NCBI GenBank assembly: GCA_934180065.1
Contig: CAKPRA010000034.1
Coordinates: 1 to 18,866, forward strand
Length of the DNA stretch: 18,866 bases
Reading direction: 5' to 3'
DNA from: an uncultured Clostridia bacterium
GTDB taxonomy: Bacteria; Bacillota; Clostridia; TANB77; CAG-508
Part shown: piece after piece, positions 15,215-18,866 of the stretch
Layout: every line of letters begins with the position of its first letter
Numbering within the stretch: the stretch's first letter is position 1
The notes under the pieces: generated by a model
Told to the model about the DNA's origin: nothing
Seen by the model: the letters and a program-made list of their open reading frames with translations, nothing else
The model's database searches: none
Translations under genes and position numbers: made by a program

Positions 15215-15292
15215 AGCAGTATAAACAAGTGAACCAGACTTGTTAGATTTTTTATTTTGGGTTCACCTTAGTTTATACTGCTATTGTTTTTT
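15215..15292. terminator. Convergent (bidirectional) terminator between metK and coat genes
   Basis: A 12-bp perfect stem, agcagtataaac (15215-15226) with gtttatactgct (15271-15282), encloses a second stem, gtgaacc (15229-15235) with ggttcac (15260-15266). ttgtttttt follows on the plus strand. On the minus strand, ctttttaa follows the stem, so it can serve both convergent transcripts. Confidence 0.85.
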
Positions 15293-15303
15293 GATTAAAA
15301 TGT

Positions 15304-15549
15304 TTAATTATTTGAGAATTTTTGTTTTACTTGATTTATTTTAGGTTGCTCTGCTAAATCTGTTGAGTACCATCCTCTTTCAGACATTAAATTATAAATT
15401 TTGTTTTGAATATCTAAACTTGTATTAAGAGCATCCTTAAAAGCTGTATGAGCTTCTGCTGTAGAAGATTCTACAGTTCCATGCATATATAAATCACAAG
15501 CATTTTTTATATTTAAAAGCTCTTTTTCCATTAAATCTCTATCTTCCAT
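15304..15549 (-). CDS. CotF-family spore coat protein
   Basis: This 81-aa protein matches the spore-coat-F pattern. A KNACDLYMHGTVES segment is followed by a helix TAFKDALNTSLDIQNKIYNLM and ERGWYSTDLAEQPKINQVKQKF. CotF-type proteins are ferritin-like helical proteins assembled in the outer spore layers; this one is the short Clostridia form. The ATG at 15547-15549 has aaagga (15559-15564) nine nt upstream. It follows the other small coat gene by 39 nt on the same strand and ends at the convergent terminator. Expression late in sporulation is expected from the family, but I see no certain sporulation promoter. Confidence 0.8.
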   Translation of the reverse strand: MEDRDLMEKELLNIKNACDLYMHGTVESSTAEAHTAFKDALNTSLDIQNKIYNLMSERGWYSTDLAEQPKINQVKQKFSNN

Positions 15550-15588
15550 AATTAATAATCCTTTCTGCTTTATAATAAAGCTTGATTT

Positions 15589-15762
15589 TTATAATAAATT
15601 TAAAAATTTATTTAATAATTCATTATGAGTTGTTTCTAATTGTTTTACGTAATTAGAAAGAGCAACATCTGATAATTGTTTTGAAGTTAAACCAGAGCAT
15701 GTTTTCATAAATTTTTCATGTCCTAGTGCATCTTCAACATATAAAAGCTCTTTTGAAGTCAT
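15589..15762 (-). CDS. Small spore-coat-associated protein
   Basis: This 57-aa protein reads MTSKELLYVEDALGHEKFM, then a Ser/Leu helix, then YVKQLETTHNELLNKFLNLL. Short proteins with the KELLYVEDALGHE opening and a C-terminal YV-x-x-L helix commonly sit beside CotF genes in spore-forming Clostridia. The ATG at 15760-15762 is chosen because the aggtggtgat upstream is a good ribosome binding site. Starts upstream at GTG codons would overlap it. It is transcribed with the CotF gene downstream. The two small helical proteins probably act together in the spore coat. Confidence 0.72.
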   Translation of the reverse strand: MTSKELLYVEDALGHEKFMKTCSGLTSKQLSDVALSNYVKQLETTHNELLNKFLNLL

Positions 15763-15859
15763 ATTAATCACCACCTAATTTTATTATGTTCAAATTTTTT
15801 GTATTTAATACATTGAAAATAAAAATAGATTTGTATTTAGAAAATTTTGTAAAAATATG

Positions 15860-15888
15860 TTGAAAAATACGCATAAGACTGGTATAAT
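15860..15888 (+). promoter_or_regulatory. Sigma-A promoter of tdk
   Basis: TTGAAA (15860-15865), a 17-nt spacer and a perfect TATAAT (15883-15888) lie 54 nt upstream of the tdk ATG. This is the best promoter match in the window. It lies in the divergent gap with the coat genes. Confidence 0.85.
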
Positions 15889-15942
15889 CTCATTCAGATA
15901 AATTATATAGATTAATATTTTAAAAACAAAGGTGAAAATAAA

Positions 15943-16482
15943 ATGGGTGATATTAATGTATACACAGGTCCAATGAAATGTGGAAAAAGTAATAAAATAA
16001 TAGATGAAGCAAAGCGTCAAATGATTGCTGGAAAAAAGATAAAAATATTTAAACCAGAGATGGATACACGTTTGGCAAAAGATTATATAATGGATAGAAA
16101 TGGAAATAAATTAAAAAGTGAAAATATTACTAATATAGAAGAAATTGAAAAATATGATGCAGATGTATATATAATTGATGAATTTCAATTTCTTGAGGGA
16201 AATGTTGATTGTATAGAAAAAATGGCAGAAAAAGGAAAGAAATTTTATATTGCAGGTTTAAATTTAACATCAGAGCGTAAACCTTTTGGAAAAATGGGGG
16301 ATTTACTTTGTGTTTCTGATAATGTTCAAACAATGACATCCATTTGTGAAATTTGTAAAAGAGAAAATGCAATTTTTAGTTATTATAAATTAGGAAATAA
16401 AAGTGATGATATTAAAATTGGAGATTCTGAATATATTCCAGTTTGTAGAGCTTGTTATAATGAATTGAAAAATATAAAATAG
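15943..16482 (+). CDS. tdk: Thymidine kinase, type II
   Basis: This enzyme phosphorylates thymidine with ATP in nucleoside salvage. The P-loop GPMKCGKS is at residues 9-16, the catalytic Glu80 is in IIDEFQFL, and a zinc site is formed by C135-x-x-C138 and C168-x-x-C171. The lasso-type loop and Y-x-x-L-G-N of the family are visible. At 179 aa it is the usual bacterial size, slightly short. The P-loop has KC where FSGKS-type FS is usual, a mild change. aaaggtga lies 7 nt upstream of the ATG. Confidence 0.93.
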   Translation: MGDINVYTGPMKCGKSNKIIDEAKRQMIAGKKIKIFKPEMDTRLAKDYIMDRNGNKLKSENITNIEEIEKYDADVYIIDEFQFLEGNVDCIEKMAEKGKKFYIAGLNLTSERKPFGKMGDLLCVSDNVQTMTSICEICKRENAIFSYYKLGNKSDDIKIGDSEYIPVCRACYNELKNIK

Positions 16483-16614
16483 ATATATTAAAATATTAAT
16501 AAAATAGTATAATTAAAATTTAAGAGCAAACTTATAAATAATAAAGCAACAAATAGAAAAATACTATTTAAGATAAATTAGAATAATTTTAAAAGAGGTA
16601 TGGAGGAATTTATC

Positions 16615-17076
16615 ATGGAAGAAAATATAAAACATAAAAAAGAGCCATATTTAAGATCAGTTGTAACACTAATTATATACAATAATGGAAAAATATTATT
16701 GCAAAAAAGAGAAGACAACGGATGCTGGGCAATTCACGGAGGAGGAATTGAGTTAGGAGAGCAGTATATAGATGCTCTTAATAGAGAAATAAAAGAAGAG
16801 CTAAATATTAAGCCTATAAACCCAGAATTGATGGGAATTTATTCTGGAAAAGATTTGTTTAATATTTATCCTAAAAGTAAAGATCAAGTATATATTTTAA
16901 ATCATGTTTTTTTCTGTGAAAATTATGAAGGAAAAATTGAATTTACAGATGGTGAAGTAGAAGACTTAAAATGGTTTGATTTAGATAATCTTCCAGAAAA
17001 CTTATTTAAAGTAAATAAACCAATCATTAATGATGTAAAAAAATTTGTTTCTGATAGGAAAGTAATTGTAAAATAA
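16615..17076 (+). CDS. NUDIX hydrolase
   Basis: This 153-aa protein of the NUDIX fold cleaves nucleoside diphosphates linked to another group. The box runs from G43 to I65: G-x5-E49-x7-R57E58-x-x-E61E62-x-x-I. The conserved Gly of the GU ending is replaced by Asn64, a common variation. Strand LIIYNNGKILLQKRED and CWAIHGGGIELGE are typical of MutT/ADP-ribose-type proteins. Substrate cannot be told. The ATG at 16615 is preferred because ggagga (16602-16607) lies 7 nt upstream; the ATG at 16600 overlaps it. No terminator is visible between tdk and this gene (132 nt), so they may be co-transcribed. Confidence 0.88.
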   Translation: MEENIKHKKEPYLRSVVTLIIYNNGKILLQKREDNGCWAIHGGGIELGEQYIDALNREIKEELNIKPINPELMGIYSGKDLFNIYPKSKDQVYILNHVFFCENYEGKIEFTDGEVEDLKWFDLDNLPENLFKVNKPIINDVKKFVSDRKVIVK

Positions 17077-17086
17077 TTGTTAATTT

Positions 17087-17101
17087 TCTGCTAAAAGCAG
17101 A
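17087..17101 (+). terminator. Weak hairpin after the NUDIX gene
   Basis: tctgct (17087-17092) pairs with agcaga (17096-17101) over a 3-base loop, followed by ttattat rather than a full T run. A weak terminator is possible. Confidence 0.4.
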
Positions 17102-17115
17102 TTATTATATAAATG

Positions 17116-17127
17116 GCGTCATGACGC
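17116..17127. promoter_or_regulatory. 12-bp perfect palindrome GCGTCATGACGC
   Basis: gcgtcatgacgc is a perfect palindrome, strikingly GC-rich in this AT-rich gap, 53 nt upstream of the next start codon. It has the form of an operator bound by a dimeric regulator. No regulator gene is adjacent, so its protein is unknown. Confidence 0.45.
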
Positions 17128-17180
17128 TGTTAAACATAGGAAAAAGAACATTTTGATAAGTCATAAGGAGGAATTTTATT

Positions 17181-17693
17181 ATGATAGCATCAAATCTTAG
17201 TGAACTTTCAAAAATGGTTGAAAGAAACCGGAAGGGACGTACAGTTGTTTTAGCAACTGGAACTTTCGACTTATTTCACTATGAGCACCTCAAGTATTTA
17301 GAGGGGGCAAAAAAACAGGGAGATATCTTAGTTGTTGCAGTAAAAAGTAATAAGTGTGCTGCACTGAAACATCCAGACAGACCAATAATTGAGGAAGAGC
17401 AAAGAGCTGCGATTGTTGATGCAATCAGGTATGTCGATTACACTGTCATTGTAGACTATAATCCAAGTATTAAGCTTGAATTCAATTCGGAAAACAAAAA
17501 GCAGGAGGAATGGCTTATTATTTTTCAGGAATTATTTAAGTCTTTGAAACCGGATGTATTGTATTATGAAAATAAACCTGTATTGCAGTCTGCTAGAAAC
17601 TTTGTTTTTGAAAAGTATGGAGTTATTGGAGTAATGAAAGAGCGTGGAAAATCAGCTTCGACAACTGAGATTATTGAAAAAGTGAGAAAATAA
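17181..17693 (+). CDS. Cytidylyltransferase-like nucleotidyltransferase
   Basis: This 170-aa protein of the HIGH-type nucleotidyltransferase fold (like glycerol-3-phosphate cytidylyltransferase or the HldE C-domain) couples a nucleotide to a phosphorylated small molecule. VLATGTFDLFHYEHLKYLEGAKKQGD carries the H33-Y-E-H36 motif, where most relatives have HxGH, and a C-terminal KSASTTEII matches the family ST-T motif. Substrate is unknown; cytidylyl and adenylyl transfer are both possible. aaggagg lies upstream of the ATG at 17181. Codon use is less AT-biased than in its neighbours (CGG, CGT, CTC, TTC and ATC appear), which suggests lateral acquisition. It has its own terminator and a palindrome upstream, so it is monocistronic. 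Confidence 0.82.
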   Translation: MIASNLSELSKMVERNRKGRTVVLATGTFDLFHYEHLKYLEGAKKQGDILVVAVKSNKCAALKHPDRPIIEEEQRAAIVDAIRYVDYTVIVDYNPSIKLEFNSENKKQEEWLIIFQELFKSLKPDVLYYENKPVLQSARNFVFEKYGVIGVMKERGKSASTTEIIEKVRK

Positions 17694-17701
17694 AAAAGAA
17701 G

Positions 17702-17728
17702 AGCACCGATTTTTATCGGTGCTTTAAA
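17702..17728 (+). terminator. Terminator after the nucleotidyltransferase
   Basis: A 9-bp perfect stem, agcaccgat (17702-17710) with atcggtgct (17715-17723), over a tttt loop. The trailing T run is short, but the stem is strong and GC-rich. The rest of 17729-17870 is AT-rich with nothing I can support. Confidence 0.75.
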
Positions 17729-17870
17729 ATTTATAAATATAAATGAAATTAAATATAAAATATTAAAAAGTAGTTTAATTTATTAGTTATTTTCTTTTTT
17801 TGAGTTTCAGAAAACAAAAGTTTAATAATTTATCTCAAAAATTGTCTAGATTGATATAAGAAAAAAATTT

Positions 17871-17899
17871 GTATAAAAATTACCGAATTTGTAATACTA
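17871..17899 (+). promoter_or_regulatory. Possible sigma-G/F-type promoter of spoVT
   Basis: GTATA (17871-17875), 17 nt, then AATACTA (17893-17899) is close to the forespore consensus gHATR-N17/18-CATnnTA, with one mismatch at the first -10 base. In Bacillus, spoVT is transcribed by sigma-G. It lies 45 nt upstream of the ATG. Confidence 0.45.
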
Positions 17900-17943
17900 A
17901 AAGTGTAAATACAAAATTTAGTAGATAAGGGGGAAATATATAA

Positions 17944-18498
17944 ATGAAAGCAACTGGAGTTGTAAGAAGAATAGATGATTTAGGTAGAATTGTTATTCCA
18001 AAAGAGATAAGAAAAACGCTTAGAATAAAAGAAGGAGATCCACTTGAAATATTTACAGATAGAGAAGGTGGAGTTATTCTGAAAAAATATTCTCCAATTG
18101 GTGAACTTTCAGAATTTGCTACAGAATATGCTGAAACTTTAGCAAAAACAACAGGACATATAGCATGTATAACTGACAAAGATACTGTAATAGCTGTTTC
18201 AGGTGGATCAAAAAAAGAATATTTAGAAAAAAATGTAAGTAAACAATTAGAGCAAATAATGGATGATAAAGAAAATTATACAAGTAAAGAAAATAATAAT
18301 ACAGCTATACCAATTACAAATAATGAAACAAATGATAAATCTAAAAATGCGCAAGTGGTTTATCCAATAATTGTTGAAGGTGAGTCAATAGGAAGTGTTA
18401 TTTTACTTTCAAAAGAGCCTAATAGTCAAATGACTGAGGTTGAACAAAAAGTAGTTCAATCAGCTGCAAGTTTTTTAGGAACTCAAATGGAAATTTAA
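17944..18498 (+). CDS. spoVT: Stage V sporulation protein T (AbrB-family regulator)
   Basis: SpoVT is a forespore transcription regulator that tunes sigma-G-dependent genes. The N-terminal AbrB-type DNA-binding domain (residues ~1-50) reads MKATGVVRRIDDLGRIVIPKEIR, then KEGDPLEIF. A C-terminal GAF-like domain (~55-184) includes SVILLSKE and a final helix EVEQKVVQSAASFLG. At 184 aa it is close to the Bacillus length, and the Asn/Lys-rich region in the middle (residues ~112-136) is a low-complexity linker. aaggggga (17927-17934) lies 9 nt before the ATG. It proves the host is a spore former or descends from one, in line with the coat genes upstream. Confidence 0.94.
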   Translation: MKATGVVRRIDDLGRIVIPKEIRKTLRIKEGDPLEIFTDREGGVILKKYSPIGELSEFATEYAETLAKTTGHIACITDKDTVIAVSGGSKKEYLEKNVSKQLEQIMDDKENYTSKENNNTAIPITNNETNDKSKNAQVVYPIIVEGESIGSVILLSKEPNSQMTEVEQKVVQSAASFLGTQMEI

Positions 18499-18530
18499 AA
18501 GTATATCAATAAATTGAGATATATGAATTT

Positions 18531-18578
18531 AAAAAAGAATATATATGTATTTAATTTTACATGTATATTCTTTTTTTT
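18531..18578 (+). terminator. Terminator after spoVT
   Basis: gaatatatatgta (18537-18549) pairs with tacatgtatattc (18558-18570), with one G-T pair. An A run upstream and a T run downstream complete a long stem. Confidence 0.88.
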
Positions 18579-18580
18579 AA

Positions 18581-18866
18581 TTTTGATAAATATGAGATTT
18601 AACTAAAAGCTCCCAAACTGCACGTTAGTTATTTTAATGTAATGTTCTTATTAAGTTAAGCCGGATATGTGAATATATATATTAAAATTTGTGACTTGCT
18701 GGTCGCCCGTACAAAGTAGTGTGAGAATGGTAGTGCCCTCATTTTGATTTTGATAAATGTGAAATTTAACTAAAAGCTCCCAAACTGCGCGTTAGTTATT
18801 TTAATGTAATGTTCTTATTAAGTTAAGCCGGATATGTGAATATATATATTAAAATTTGTGACTTGC
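18581..18866. repeat. Tandem direct repeat of 167-bp period (non-coding)
   Basis: Copy 1 spans 18581-18747 and copy 2 starts at 18748 and is cut by the window edge after 119 nt. Aligned without gaps they differ at three positions only (18592, 18596 and 18622 in copy 1), all transitions. Each unit begins ttttgataaat and contains an inverted repeat aactaa (18601-18606) and ttagtt (18625-18630), plus a more GC-rich block around 18699-18740 seen only in copy 1. The period is not a multiple of three and no ORF covers it, so it is non-coding. More copies may follow to the right. It could be a structured RNA, a genome-wide intergenic repeat or an unstable array. Confidence 0.9.

Noticed and set aside
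15805..16020. 71-aa minus-strand ORF overlapping the start of tdk
   Set aside because: It overlaps a well-supported tdk start and its promoter and is a Phe/Ile-rich translation of AT-rich DNA.
16483..16614. Separate promoter for the NUDIX gene
   Set aside because: A tataat-like word near 16507 has no matching -35 box; a real promoter cannot be supported from sequence alone.
18581..18866. CRISPR array at the right end
   Set aside because: The repeated unit is 167 bp with near-identical sequence throughout, not short repeats separated by different spacers.

Overview
The window looks like chromosomal DNA of a very AT-rich, spore-forming Clostridia-type Firmicute. The evidence is the strongly A/T-biased codon use, near-consensus AAGGAGG ribosome binding sites, spoVT, two small spore-coat-type genes and a tRNA gene with an encoded CCA end. 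I cannot name the species.

Layout from left to right. (1) tRNA-Asn (1-76) with a terminator, then a small DUF4190-type membrane protein preceded by a possible 20-codon leader ORF. (2) A lower-glycolysis cluster: gap, pgk, tpiA and gpmI (1142-5896). Two hairpins separate gap from pgk, and neither eno nor a CggR-type regulator is beside them. (3) A NifU/IscU-like protein and a GGGtGRT-family protein (6051-7807), then a very long terminator hairpin. (4) A cytoplasmic-looking DUF4163/DUF3298 (RsiV-like) protein and a decayed beta-helix surface-protein gene with no signal peptide and a one-base frameshift (8817-10042).

(5) The most interesting part is 10178-15160. It holds a DUF4178 half-copy, a DUF4178-TM-DUF4247-like protein, two tiny adjacent DUF350 half-proteins, an aminopropyltransferase (spermidine-synthase type) with seven predicted membrane helices, a minimal SpeD-like pyruvoyl decarboxylase, and metK. 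All face the same way with gaps under 100 nt and no clear terminator between them. The logic is a membrane-bound S-adenosylmethionine to decarboxylated SAM to aminopropyl-transfer pathway with membrane partners of unknown function. The final product is not known from the sequence.

(6) A convergent terminator separates metK from two minus-strand spore-coat-type genes. Divergent from these are thymidine kinase (tdk), a NUDIX hydrolase, a cytidylyltransferase-like protein with less AT-biased codons preceded by a 12-bp perfect palindrome, and spoVT with a possible sigma-G-type promoter. (7) The right edge holds a non-coding tandem repeat of 167-bp period: one full and one cut-off copy, 116 of 119 aligned bases identical.

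All family assignments come from motif reading. No database search was run.
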